Under the pieces are notes generated by a model that saw only the letters and a list, made by a program, of their open reading frames with translations, had not been told where the DNA came from and did no database searches. Below, piece by piece: positions 1-9,008 of a DNA stretch of 64,000 nucleotides. Numbering within the stretch: the first letter of the stretch is position 1; every line of letters begins with the position of its first letter. Source of the stretch: Rheinheimera sp. EpRS3 (GTDB lineage Bacteria; Pseudomonadota; Gammaproteobacteria; Enterobacterales; Alteromonadaceae); the NCBI RefSeq assembly GCF_001513785.1, contig NZ_LNQS01000009.1:186001-250000 (forward strand). Direction: 5' to 3'. A program made the translations under genes and the position numbers.

Positions 1-1416
1 GCTGTGGCTTTTGCCTTTGCTATAGCGGCCCTGATGGGCGGCCGCTTTGATAGTGTCTGGGCCCGTTGGGTACAGCCCTGGGCGCTGGCAGCCTGGTTGT
101 TTCTTACGCTGGGTATTATGCTGGGTAGCTGGTGGGCGTATAACGAACTGGGCTGGGGCGGCTGGTGGTTCTGGGATCCGGTAGAAAACGCCTCTTTTAT
201 GCCCTGGCTGGCCGGTACGGCATTAATTCACAGCCTGGCGGTAACAGAAAAACGTGGCACCTTTAAAAGCTGGACAGTATTGCTGGCACTGGCTGCCTTT
301 GCGCTTAGCCTGGTAGGGGCCTTTTTGGTACGCTCCGGTGTGCTGGTATCAGTGCACTCATTTGCTACAGATCCGGGCCGAGGCATGTACCTGCTGGTTT
401 TCTTGTTGTTGGTAGTGGGCGGTTCGCTGCTGTTATATGGTATGCGGATGAATTCTGTACGCTCGCAGGCACGCTATCAGCTGTTTTCACGCGAAATGAT
501 GCTTTGGGGCAATAATATATTTCTGCTGACAGCCTGCTTAATTGTGTTTCTGGGTACTTTATTTCCGTTGTTTCACAAAGAACTGGGCTTAGGCTCTATC
601 TCTATCGGCGAGCCGTTTTTTAATCAGATGTTTTATTACCTGACAATTCCGTTTGCATTGATGCTGGGCTTAGGCCCCTGGGTACGCTGGAAGCAGCAAC
701 AATTTACGCCATTGGTTAAGCCGCTTGGTCTGGTATTCGTAGCCGCCTTGATCCTGGCGCTTGGCGTATTGGCCAGTATGCAAAGTGTGCAAGCTAACCT
801 GGCGTTACTGGGTATGCTGTTGGGCGCCTGGGTTGGCGTATCGGCACTGGCAGAGGTGATGTTACGGATGCGCCAGTTTGGTTCAGTAACGCAGGGTCTG
901 ACCAAACTTAATGCCAGCCATTATGGTATGACACTGGCACATATTGGTTTTGCCGTGCTGGTGATAGGTGTTGCTATGACCAAAACGTACACCGAAGAGC
1001 GCGATGTACGGATGCAGGAGGGCGATACTGCCACACTGGCCGGTTATCAGTTTACGCTGGTAGATGTATATGATCTGGACGGGCCAAATTATGGCGGCCA
1101 GGCAGCAGAGCTGGATGTGCGTAAAGATGGCGGTTACGTTACGCACTTGCACGCAGAAAAACGTTTCTACCGCATTCAGCGCACTATTATGACGGAAGCG
1201 GCGGTACACGCCCGCTTAAGCCGTGATTTATATGTGTCTCTGGGAGAAGAATTACCCGGTAATGCCTGGGCATTGCGTATTCAGGTTAAGCCTTTTGTGC
1301 GCTGGATTTGGCTGGGCGGTTTATTGATGACTTTAGGCGCTTTACTGGCGCTGGCAGATAAACGCTACCGGCGTAAAACGCCACCGGCAACAACGCAAGA
1401 GGTAGCCAATGCGTAA
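1..1416 (+). CDS. ccmF: Cytochrome c heme lyase subunit CcmF, C-terminal part (5' end outside window)
   Basis: CcmF is the inner-membrane protein that attaches heme delivered by CcmE to apocytochrome c in the periplasm, working with CcmG, CcmH and CcmI. The frame is open from base 1 and the family is about 650 residues, so some 470 residues of the C-terminal part are visible and the start lies upstream. The GTG at base 4 is therefore internal. The tryptophan-rich heme-handling WWD motif is seen near residues 50-62 (GWGGWWFWDPVEN). Many hydrophobic segments follow, then a periplasmic domain and a last membrane helix with a basic tail. The stop overlaps the next gene by 8 bases, which supports one ccm operon. 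Confidence 0.96.
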   Translation, partial: AVAFAFAIAALMGGRFDSVWARWVQPWALAAWLFLTLGIMLGSWWAYNELGWGGWWFWDPVENASFMPWLAGTALIHSLAVTEKRGTFKSWTVLLALAAFALSLVGAFLVRSGVLVSVHSFATDPGRGMYLLVFLLLVVGGSLLLYGMRMNSVRSQARYQLFSREMMLWGNNIFLLTACLIVFLGTLFPLFHKELGLGSISIGEPFFNQMFYYLTIPFALMLGLGPWVRWKQQQFTPLVKPLGLVFVAALILALGVLASMQSVQANLALLGMLLGAWVGVSALAEVMLRMRQFGSVTQGLTKLNASHYGMTLAHIGFAVLVIGVAMTKTYTEERDVRMQEGDTATLAGYQFTLVDVYDLDGPNYGGQAAELDVRKDGGYVTHLHAEKRFYRIQRTIMTEAAVHARLSRDLYVSLGEELPGNAWALRIQVKPFVRWIWLGGLLMTLGALLALADKRYRRKTPPATTQEVANA

Positions 1417-1981
1417 GCTGTTTTTTTATGTTCCGTTGGTGTTGTTTCTGGCGCTGACAGTATTTTTGCTCAGCGGCTTATTTTCCGATCCGCGTGAGCG
1501 TGAATCAGCCAGTCTGAATAAAGCCTTACCTGAATTTGCCCTGGCCGATTTAATGCAGCCACAACAGATCTGGACGCCGCAGCAACTGCACGGCGAAACC
1601 TTTTTGCTTAATGTCTGGGGTACCTGGTGCCCAACCTGTAATGCCGAACTGGGTTATTTGACCGAACTGCGCAAACAGGGCATTAAAATTGTCGGTTTGT
1701 ATTATGAGCTGCCGCGCGATCCGGCTTTTGATGCACCTTTTAATCTTAAAGTATTGCAGCAGGATGTCGCGCAGAAACTGCAGCAAAACGGCGATCCTTA
1801 TCAGTTTAATATCCTCGATCTGGAACGGCGCTTATCGCTGGATTTAGGTGTAAGCGGCGCGCCGGAAACCTTTCTTATCGACAGTAATGGCATAGTACGG
1901 GCCCACCATATTGGTGATATTAATCCGCAGATATGGCGTGCCAAACTGGCACCTTTATATCAGCAATGGAGCCAGCCATGA
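1409..1981 (+). CDS. dsbE: Thiol:disulfide interchange protein CcmG/DsbE
   Basis: A membrane-anchored periplasmic thioredoxin-fold protein that reduces the CXXCH cysteines of apocytochrome c before heme attachment. Residues about 4-21 form the N-terminal anchor. The active site WCPTC lies at residues 73-77 (Cys74 and Cys77), and the cis-Pro loop GAPETFLID is near residue 150. The length of 190 residues is normal for the family. It begins inside the end of ccmF and its TGA overlaps the ccmH start as ATGA, which fits translational coupling along the ccm operon. Confidence 0.96.
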   Translation: MRKLFFYVPLVLFLALTVFLLSGLFSDPRERESASLNKALPEFALADLMQPQQIWTPQQLHGETFLLNVWGTWCPTCNAELGYLTELRKQGIKIVGLYYELPRDPAFDAPFNLKVLQQDVAQKLQQNGDPYQFNILDLERRLSLDLGVSGAPETFLIDSNGIVRAHHIGDINPQIWRAKLAPLYQQWSQP

Positions 1982-2436
1982 AATACGCTATTGGCACACT
2001 GTTATTGTTGCTAAGCGCTGTACTGAATGCGCAGGAGATGCTGCAGTTTGACAACGACAGCCAGCGCGATTTATACCGCAGCTTAACGGCAGAGCTGCGC
2101 TGCCCGCAGTGCCAGAACCAGAATATTGCCGATTCCAACGCCATAGTGGCAGTGGATATGCGGCAAAAAACCTATGAGTTGGTGCGTCAGGGCCAGGAGC
2201 GGCAACAGGTATTAGATTATATGATCAACCGCTACGGCGACTTTGTGCATTATCAGCCACCGCTGAACCGTTACACGCTGTGGTTATGGTTATCACCAGT
2301 GCTGATGCTGACGTTATTGCTCGGCACCGCTATTTACCGGCGTAGTAAGCAATCACAACAAAACGTTGATACCCAAAGCGAGTTGAATACTGAGCTGGAT
2401 CAGCTGATTAAACGTTACCGGAGTAAAAAGCCATGA
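1978..2436 (+). CDS. ccmH: Cytochrome c-type biogenesis protein CcmH (short form)
   Basis: A 152-residue redox protein of the heme-ligation complex that takes apocytochrome thiols and passes reductant from CcmG. A signal peptide (MKYAIGTLLLLLSAVLNAQ) is followed by the conserved LRCPQC motif with Cys42 and Cys45. A C-terminal membrane helix (around LSPVLMLTLLLGTAIY) and a short cytoplasmic tail end the protein. The frame extends further upstream, but the ATG at 1978 gives a proper signal peptide and an ATGA overlap with dsbE, so I take it as the start. The TPR half found in fused CcmH proteins is encoded separately by the next gene. Confidence 0.94.
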   Translation: MKYAIGTLLLLLSAVLNAQEMLQFDNDSQRDLYRSLTAELRCPQCQNQNIADSNAIVAVDMRQKTYELVRQGQERQQVLDYMINRYGDFVHYQPPLNRYTLWLWLSPVLMLTLLLGTAIYRRSKQSQQNVDTQSELNTELDQLIKRYRSKKP

Positions 2437-3635
2437 TGTGGCCGTTGTTATCTGCTGCTGTACTGATGTCATTGTTAAGTGCAACTGTGTTGTTCTGGCC
2501 CAGACGCAGTAAAGAGTTACCCCTGCAAACTCCGGCGCAATTATTTGAAGAGCGCTTGCAATTGCTGGCGTTGGCACGTGATGCCGGTGAGCTGGCCGAA
2601 CAGGATTTTGACAGCGCAGCACAAGAGCTGAAAAGCCAGTTTTTACTACAACAGCAACAACTGCAGCAAACAGGCAACATAACAACAAACTGGCGTTTGC
2701 CATTGGTATTATTCAGCTTTACTTTGCTAATCGTTGCAGCCGTGTATGCCAGTAGTGGCCATTACCGCCAGTTGCAGCAGTGGCAGCATGCTCAGCAGAA
2801 TTTATCCCAGTATGGCGAGCGGGCATTGCTAAACCAGGGCGAGCCGTTGTCAGATCAGGAAGTAGAACTGTTTGCCCTGGCGCTGCGTACCCGCTTAGCC
2901 AATGAAGGCGATGACGCCGTAGCCTGGATGTTGCTGGGCCGTATTCGTATGTCACAGGGCGTGCTGGAGCAAGCGGTAGCCGCCTTTGAAAAAGCGCTGC
3001 AATTAACGCCTGAACGTGTACCGTTACTGCTGAGCTATGCTCAAGCACTGATTTTATTAGGCGATGACGATAGCCTGGCCAGAGCCGGGCGAGCGGTAGC
3101 CCGGGTGTTAAGCCGCGATGCTGAAAATACCGATGCGTTATCGCTGATGGCACTGATCGCCTATGAAAAAGGTGATTTAACCGAAGCTGCCAGTGCCTGG
3201 CAGATTTTGTTGCGGCAACTGCCAACAGACGATCCGCGTTATGCTGCTGTGCAGCAACGCTTAGCAGAGCTGAATATTGATGTAATGCCAGAAGGTCGCC
3301 AGATTAGTGTAACCTTGTATGTTGATCCGGCACTGGCGCAGGCTAACCCAAACGCCAGCCTGTTTTTGTTTGCTAAAGCGGTTGAGGGGGCAGCGCTACC
3401 GCTGGCGGTGCAGCGAATTCCGTTGCCTTCCGGCGAGCAGCAACTGGTGCTGACAGAACAAATGGCTATGCAGCAGGGCTGGAGCCTGGCCAATGCTGAC
3501 AAGGTACAGGTTATTGCCCGTATGTCGTTGTCAGGTACTGTTGAGCAGCGCCCCGGAGATATTCAAACGGCTTCAGACGTTTTATCGTTTGCTGACGACT
3601 CTTTGCTTTCTGTTTCGTTAACACTGGAACCTTAA
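2433..3635 (+). CDS. ccmI: Cytochrome c biogenesis protein CcmI (TPR)
   Basis: CcmI is the apocytochrome c chaperone of the heme-ligation complex. Two N-terminal membrane helices (residues about 2-22 and 90-108) bracket a cytoplasmic loop. They are followed by a periplasmic region with tetratricopeptide repeats (around AVAWMLLGRIRMSQG and LEQAVAAFEKALQL). A C-terminal beta-rich domain starting near ISVTLYVDPALA matches the end of long CcmI proteins. The start overlaps the ccmH stop by four bases. At 400 residues it is complete. This is the last ccm gene here; the next gene begins one base after its stop but is functionally unrelated. Confidence 0.92.
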   Translation: MMWPLLSAAVLMSLLSATVLFWPRRSKELPLQTPAQLFEERLQLLALARDAGELAEQDFDSAAQELKSQFLLQQQQLQQTGNITTNWRLPLVLFSFTLLIVAAVYASSGHYRQLQQWQHAQQNLSQYGERALLNQGEPLSDQEVELFALALRTRLANEGDDAVAWMLLGRIRMSQGVLEQAVAAFEKALQLTPERVPLLLSYAQALILLGDDDSLARAGRAVARVLSRDAENTDALSLMALIAYEKGDLTEAASAWQILLRQLPTDDPRYAAVQQRLAELNIDVMPEGRQISVTLYVDPALAQANPNASLFLFAKAVEGAALPLAVQRIPLPSGEQQLVLTEQMAMQQGWSLANADKVQVIARMSLSGTVEQRPGDIQTASDVLSFADDSLLSVSLTLEP

Positions 3636-3636
3636 T

Positions 3637-4416
3637 ATGCGTAAATCTTCGTGTGTTGTCGCGTTGTTACCTTTAATGCTGCTGATGAGTGGCTGTGCCA
3701 GTAAGCCTGATAACAGCCAGGCTGCACAGCAGCATGCTAATTACCATGACAGCCGGGACCCGCTGGAAACGATCAACCGGCCACTGTGGGATTTTAACTA
3801 CGACATTCTGGATAAATATTTGCTGCGCCCGGCCACTGTGGGTTATATGACCGTAGTACCCAAACCGGCACGTAAAGGTTTGGTCAATGTCGCCAATAAC
3901 CTCAGTGAACCCGCCAGCTTTTTAAACGGTACCCTGCAGGCAAAACCAGACCGAGCCGCCATCAGTGCTGGTCGTTTTCTGGTAAACAGCACACTTGGCT
4001 TGTTTGGCCTGTTTGATGTGGCAACCAAAATAGGTCTGGTAGAGCAGGGTGAAGATTTTAGCCAGACACTGGCGGTGTGGGGCGTAGGCGATGGCCCGTA
4101 TTTGATGGTGCCGGCACTTGGTCCTACTACCGTGCGGGGCACGGCAGGTGGCTTAGTCGATAACCTTTATTTTCCGCTGGGGCTGTTGAATACACCACTT
4201 ACCCTTACCCGGGCAGTTATCAATGCACTAGATGGCCGTGAACAGCTGATGTCGATGGAGAATTTGTTGGAAGAGTCACTGGATCCTTACGCCTTTATTA
4301 AAGAATCCTACTACCAGCGCCAGCTGTTTAAAATATACGATGGTAATCCGCCAAAACAGGAAGAGCCTGAAGTGGATGAAAGTGTATTTGATGACTTACT
4401 CGACGATCTTGAGTAA
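3637..4416 (+). CDS. mlaA: Outer-membrane lipid-asymmetry lipoprotein MlaA (VacJ)
   Basis: MlaA sits in the outer membrane and removes misplaced phospholipids from the outer leaflet, passing them to MlaC and the MlaFEDB transporter. The lipoprotein signal ends in LLMSGC with Cys20 as the lipidated residue. The body contains the family landmarks RDPLETINRPLWDFN and a glycine-rich GTLGLFG-like region (NSTLGLFGLFDVATK), and the 259-residue length is normal. The C-terminus is unusually acidic (EVDESVFDDLLDDLE). It starts one base after ccmI ends, so it is probably co-transcribed with it. A strong hairpin follows the stop. Confidence 0.94.
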   Translation: MRKSSCVVALLPLMLLMSGCASKPDNSQAAQQHANYHDSRDPLETINRPLWDFNYDILDKYLLRPATVGYMTVVPKPARKGLVNVANNLSEPASFLNGTLQAKPDRAAISAGRFLVNSTLGLFGLFDVATKIGLVEQGEDFSQTLAVWGVGDGPYLMVPALGPTTVRGTAGGLVDNLYFPLGLLNTPLTLTRAVINALDGREQLMSMENLLEESLDPYAFIKESYYQRQLFKIYDGNPPKQEEPEVDESVFDDLLDDLE

Positions 4417-4435
4417 TTAACTGAAAACAGCACTA

Positions 4436-4463
4436 GCTAAACCGGGCCCAGGCCCGGTTTAGC
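4436..4463. terminator. Bidirectional terminator hairpin between mlaA and the chemoreceptor gene
   Basis: A perfect 13-base-pair inverted repeat (gctaaaccgggcc and ggcccggtttagc) with a two-base loop lies between the convergent genes. The TAA of the minus-strand chemoreceptor gene falls inside the right arm. Only short T runs follow on either side, so it may stop transcription in both directions with moderate strength. Confidence 0.7.
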
Positions 4464-6000
4464 GTTTAAAGCCAATGCGAAAACCGCCCCAGTGCCTGCC
4501 GTTTACCATAATAGGTACTGACAAATCATGTAGAATTTCGCCGGTGTCACGTTTGTAGGTTTGCAATAGCATGGTTTCGGTATGGCTGCCGCAGCGGCTG
4601 CCGGTGCGGTCGCTAAAAATCCGTTTAGTGCGGTTTTGCAGTAAGTCTTTATCGTAGTTGCCGGTTAACGGCTGGCTGAATTTCTTATTATGGGTGGGAA
4701 AATATCCTTTACGGTCTACTGCGCCGGCATAAAGTACGTTGTTATGCCGGTTTAATATTGGCTCTTGTATAGCCGGTAAAAACTGATCAGTAAAGCTATC
4801 GTAGCCGGTATGAAACTTTGGCGGGTTGCTACCTGCTATTGGTTGGTATTTTTCGGCAAACAATGCCTCCATACTCAGGCGGCCATCGGCAACCGCCTGG
4901 CTTAACAACTGGCCAATAGCGTTGGCGGCTTGTCTGGCCTCGGCCAGAATAGGGCTGAAAAAACTGTGTTCGCTTAAGGTGCTAAGTTCGCGGTAAACAC
5001 TTTCGGTTTCTACTGACAGCTCTACGGCCTGCTGCGCAACAGAATCGCCTTTCTGGCCAATCGTTTTTAATGCGGTGCTGATATTGGCGATGGAATGGGC
5101 CAGCTGTTCACTGGTATGTTCCAGATCGGTACTCACTTGTTCAATTTGCCCCAGTGTTTGTGAAGAACCGCCGATCTGCTGGTTAATGTCGTTAAACCCC
5201 GCAGCAACCTGCAGTAATTCCTGTTGCACTTGCTCGCCGGCTTGTTGCAGTTGGCTCATCTGGCTGGCGGTATGCTGGCTCTGATCACGGATATCGCTGA
5301 GCATAGCGGCAATATCTTTAGTGGCGGTAGCTGTTTTGCCGGCAAGGGTTCTTACTTCATCTGCTACAACGGCAAAACCACGGCCTTGTTCGCCGGCACG
5401 TGCGGCTTCAATGGCTGCGTTTAACGCCAGTAAGTTGGTTTGCTCGGCTACAGTATTAATTACTTCAGTAATACGCTGAATGTTGTCACTGCTGCTGCGC
5501 AGCTTCGCCAGTTGTAACGCTGCATCACTCACGGCTGTTACCAGAGCTTTAATATTATTAACACCGGACTCCAGCAGGTTATCGGCTTGTTGTGAGGCAG
5601 CAGCGGTTTGTTGCAGTGTACTGCCAATACTTTGTAGTGAGCGGGTCAGTTCATTTCCGGTGCTGGCCAGACGGTTACTCACGTCAGCAATTTTGCTGCT
5701 GTCATCACCGCTGTGCTGAATATCTTTAATCAGGCTATCAATATAAAACGACACTTCAGCCGCGCCAATAGCCATTTTTGACGTGGCCTCGGTAATATTA
5801 TCTGCAGTTTTTGCCAGCGCTTCATTCTTGCCATCACTAACCGGCTGCACTGCTGCTACCGGCCAGTAAAAAAACAGCAGTAACATTATGCCTGCCAGTG
5901 TTAACGCCAGTATGGCAGAAGAGGTTGCGGCAAAACTTATTGCCTGCACCAACAGAACAGCAAACACCAGCAAAGCAGGTTTGGTACTTTTAAGTTGCAT
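4459..6000 (-). CDS. Methyl-accepting chemotaxis protein with a C-terminal extra domain
   Basis: A membrane chemoreceptor that signals to CheA/CheW. Two closely spaced hydrophobic segments lie at the N-terminus ([16 protein letters not shown] and [19 protein letters not shown]), so there is almost no periplasmic sensor. The signalling hairpin tip is clear ([20 protein letters not shown], then [15 protein letters not shown]). About 150 residues follow the signalling region and end in [11 protein letters not shown], with a Cys-containing stretch RTGSRCGSH. This tail resembles cytoplasmic ligand-sensing folds placed after the signalling domain. The frame opens earlier at a TTG, but the ATG at 6000 has GGGA five bases upstream and is preferred; ATG 6006 is the alternative. 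Confidence 0.88.
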   Translation of the reverse strand: MQLKSTKPALLVFAVLLVQAISFAATSSAILALTLAGIMLLLFFYWPVAAVQPVSDGKNEALAKTADNITEATSKMAIGAAEVSFYIDSLIKDIQHSGDDSSKIADVSNRLASTGNELTRSLQSIGSTLQQTAAASQQADNLLESGVNNIKALVTAVSDAALQLAKLRSSSDNIQRITEVINTVAEQTNLLALNAAIEAARAGEQGRGFAVVADEVRTLAGKTATATKDIAAMLSDIRDQSQHTASQMSQLQQAGEQVQQELLQVAAGFNDINQQIGGSSQTLGQIEQVSTDLEHTSEQLAHSIANISTALKTIGQKGDSVAQQAVELSVETESVYRELSTLSEHSFFSPILAEARQAANAIGQLLSQAVADGRLSMEALFAEKYQPIAGSNPPKFHTGYDSFTDQFLPAIQEPILNRHNNVLYAGAVDRKGYFPTHNKKFSQPLTGNYDKDLLQNRTKRIFSDRTGSRCGSHTETMLLQTYKRDTGEILHDLSVPIMVNGRHWGGFRIGFKR

Positions 6001-6271
6001 AAGCATCCCGTGGCACAACAAAAATAAAACTATAGATTATTTTCTGAGTGTTCGGAAATTCTGCTGTACTGTCAATCACCTGTTGTGCTGCTAAGACTAA
6101 AGTCTATTGGCAATTATCCAGTGCCGGGCAGTTGGTTGCTATTAAAACGGTTAGCCTCGGCCTGTATTGTTCTGACAGTTAAGGCTGCGATCATCAAAAA
6201 GAGTTGCACTTTTTATACAAAGATCCCGTAGTATTAGCTGACGAAAGTTCTGTTACAGCATGGAGTGGGAT

Positions 6272-8944
6272 ATGTTCAGAAATAGTTTGTTGGCATTAGC
6301 AAGTTGCGGTTTGCTATGTGCGTGGGCCGAGGCTGCGACGCAGCCGGTAAGAATTATTCTGACATTGCAGCCAGAGGTGAGCGCCAGTAGCTTTGAACCG
6401 CAATTGTTGTCGGTACAGGGCGTAGCGAAAAGTAAATCGCAGCCACTGCGCCGTTATCAGCATTTGCCACAATTGGCGGTAGCCACATTAGCCAGTGGTG
6501 CCGACGTCGATAAAGCCATCGCTGAATATCAGAGTATGCCCGGCGTAAAAGCGGCAGAGCTGGATCATAAAGTACGTAAAACGGCTATTCCCAATGATCC
6601 ACGCTTTGCTCAGCAGTGGCATCTTGGTGCAGGTAAAGGCATTAATGCCATAGAGGCTTGGGATCAAACTACCGGTGACAATGAACTGGTGGTTGCGGTT
6701 ATCGATACCGGGGTGGATTATTTGCACGCTGATTTAACCGCTAATATCTGGCAAAACCCCGGCGAAATCGCCGGTGATGGCATAGATAACGACAATAATG
6801 GCTATATTGATGATGTCCGTGGCATAAACCCGGCAGATGACAACGTTGATGCCATGGATGAAGACGGCCATGGTACTGTTATTGCGGGTATTATTTCTGC
6901 CAGTACTAATAATAATGTCGGTGTGGCCGGGATTAACTGGAACGTAAAAATTCTGCCGTGTCGCTTTATGGATGTAAACGGCGATGGCTTTATCAGTGAC
7001 GCCATAGAGTGTCTGGATTACGTACTGGATTTAAAGCTGAATCATAACGTTAATATCGTTGCCAGCAACAACTCCTGGGGCGCGGCTATTGATTCTCAGG
7101 CGTTATACAACGCCATAGCAGCACACAACGATGCCGGTATTTTATTTGTTGCCAGTGCCGGTAACGAAAACAGCCAGGCGAAGTTTTATCCGGCAGCCTT
7201 TGATTTGCCTAGTATTATCAGCGTTACCGCACACGACGAACAAGGCAATAAAGCCGACTTTGCTAACTACGGCCGTGACTGGGTAAGTTTATCTGCGCCC
7301 GGCGTAGAAATTATTTCTACTGATTTGGATAACGGCTATGCCAGTGCATCGGGGACTTCTATGGCTGCACCTATGGTAGCAGCCGTAGCGGCGTTGGCTA
7401 AAGCCGCCGAGCCCGCACTGACAATGCAGCAATTGCGCGGCCGCTTGCTGGTGTCTGGCCAGGTTGCCACCGATGCTCTGCTGGCAGAACAAACTGTTAG
7501 CGGTAATTTATTGCTGGCCAGTGGCGCCGGCCAAAGCGGGGCGCTTAGCTGTGTTAATGCGCAGCTCCAACGGCGTATGTTGCCGGTAACCGATGTCGTA
7601 TATCTTGCGGCAAATACCGCTATTGATTTAAAAGTGCTGAGCATTAATTGCGATGGTAATGGCGTGCCGGTGAATATCACTCAGGGCGGCAATACGTTAG
7701 TGCTGGCTGACAACGGCATAGCACCAGATGTTAACAGTGGCGACGCGGTGTACAGCACAAGCTGGACTTTTGCTGGTAATGATACCAGCCTGATATTTCC
7801 TGATGGCACTGTTGAGGTGCGGCTGCGTAATAACGACTACTGCAGCGTAAATAATGTCAGCGAAATTCCGTTAGCTGAGTGCATAGCGCTGACTGATTTA
7901 TATTACGACACCGCAGGACAAAACTGGTTAAACCGGACAAATTGGCTGCAAAATAACACCCCATGTAACTGGTATGGCGTTAGTTGCAGTGCCGGGCGTG
8001 TAATATCTGTAGAGCTTGCCGCTAATGGCCTGACTGGCACTTTACCGGCCAGCATTGGCGGATTAACAGAACTACAGGAACTGGATCTGAATTCTAATAG
8101 TCTACAGGGCAATCTGCCACTGGCACTGGCTCAGCTTATTAAGCTGGAACGGTTGCAGCTATGGAGTAATGCTATTGAAGGTACTATACCAGCCCAGCTT
8201 GGTAATTTGCCGGTATTACAGCTACTGGATATATCTGCAAACCGTTTTAGTGGCAGTATCCCCGCGGCTTTGGGTAATTTAACAGCGCTGCAGGCATTAT
8301 ATCTGGAAAGCAATTTATTAAGTGGTGCTGTACCCTCTGCACTGGGGCAGCTTAGCCAGCTAAGGGCGTTGTGGTTAAGCGATAATATCCTTAGCGGCAC
8401 CTTGCCACAAAGCTTTACAGCACTAACGCTGATGGAGAACTTCAGGTTTGATGATACCGATCTGTGCCCGCCGACAGATCAGCAATTTACAAACTGGTTG
8501 CAGCAAATAGAAACAGTGGTAGTAAATGCCGATTGTGGCAATGACAATACTGCCCCTGTGGTATCAGCAGGCTCAGCGCAGCAGGTAAGCAGCGGCGCTA
8601 CAGTGCAATTGCTGGCAACTGCGACAGACAGTGATGCTGACAATCTTACCTATCAGTGGCAGCAAACCGGCGGCCCCCAGGTAAACCTTAGTAGCACTAC
8701 TGCTTTAAACACCAGCTTTACTGCACCAGCGGTAAGTGCACAAACACATTTACTTTTTCGCTTTACTGCCAATGACGGCACCGTTAGTAGCAGTGCTGAA
8801 GTCGTTATTACGGTGAACCCGGCAAGTTCAGGCGGCGGCAGCGGTACCGACAACGGTGGCGGTTCAGGTGGTGGTAGTTTCGGTATTATTTGGTTGTTAT
8901 TACTGACAATGATCTACCGTTGCAGGCTTGGCAAGGCAGAATAA
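6272..8944 (+). CDS. Secreted subtilisin-like protease with leucine-rich repeats, PKD-like domain and GlyGly-CTERM tail
   Basis: An exported serine protease of family S8. After a signal peptide (MFRNSLLALASCGLLCAWAEA) comes a short propeptide-like region. The catalytic domain has Asp145 (AVIDTGVDY), His200 (DGHGTVIAG, where most relatives have HGTHVAG), Asn298 (SAGNEN) and Ser363 (SGTSMAAP). A middle beta domain is followed by six or so plant-type leucine-rich repeats with a capping segment (NWLNRTNWL ... CNWYGVSC), then a PKD-like domain (NTAPVVSAG ... VVITVNP). The end is Gly/Ser-rich, then GGGSFGIIWLLLLT and a basic RCRLGK, matching the GlyGly-CTERM sorting signal cut by rhombosortase. ATG 6272 is chosen because GGAG lies nine bases upstream; an ATG four codons earlier is in frame. 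Confidence 0.88.
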   Translation: MFRNSLLALASCGLLCAWAEAATQPVRIILTLQPEVSASSFEPQLLSVQGVAKSKSQPLRRYQHLPQLAVATLASGADVDKAIAEYQSMPGVKAAELDHKVRKTAIPNDPRFAQQWHLGAGKGINAIEAWDQTTGDNELVVAVIDTGVDYLHADLTANIWQNPGEIAGDGIDNDNNGYIDDVRGINPADDNVDAMDEDGHGTVIAGIISASTNNNVGVAGINWNVKILPCRFMDVNGDGFISDAIECLDYVLDLKLNHNVNIVASNNSWGAAIDSQALYNAIAAHNDAGILFVASAGNENSQAKFYPAAFDLPSIISVTAHDEQGNKADFANYGRDWVSLSAPGVEIISTDLDNGYASASGTSMAAPMVAAVAALAKAAEPALTMQQLRGRLLVSGQVATDALLAEQTVSGNLLLASGAGQSGALSCVNAQLQRRMLPVTDVVYLAANTAIDLKVLSINCDGNGVPVNITQGGNTLVLADNGIAPDVNSGDAVYSTSWTFAGNDTSLIFPDGTVEVRLRNNDYCSVNNVSEIPLAECIALTDLYYDTAGQNWLNRTNWLQNNTPCNWYGVSCSAGRVISVELAANGLTGTLPASIGGLTELQELDLNSNSLQGNLPLALAQLIKLERLQLWSNAIEGTIPAQLGNLPVLQLLDISANRFSGSIPAALGNLTALQALYLESNLLSGAVPSALGQLSQLRALWLSDNILSGTLPQSFTALTLMENFRFDDTDLCPPTDQQFTNWLQQIETVVVNADCGNDNTAPVVSAGSAQQVSSGATVQLLATATDSDADNLTYQWQQTGGPQVNLSSTTALNTSFTAPAVSAQTHLLFRFTANDGTVSSSAEVVITVNPASSGGGSGTDNGGGSGGGSFGIIWLLLLTMIYRCRLGKAE

Positions 8945-8956
8945 AGCTCCTACAAT

Positions 8957-8981
8957 GCCCGCCGGTATTTAACAGGCGGGC
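8957..8981 (+). terminator. Hairpin after the protease gene (weak terminator candidate)
   Basis: Arms gcccgcc and ggcgggc pair over seven bases with an 11-base loop, 12 bases after the protease stop. No T run follows on the + strand, so termination by this hairpin alone is doubtful; it may protect or process the transcript. Confidence 0.35.
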
Positions 8982-9008
8982 ATAATGGTAAGCAGAAAAG
9001 GGGTAAGA

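Noticed and set aside
1..6. GTG at base 4 as the start of a 470-residue ccmF
   Set aside because: The frame is open to base 1 and the protein lacks the N-terminal third of CcmF, so the gene simply begins outside the window.
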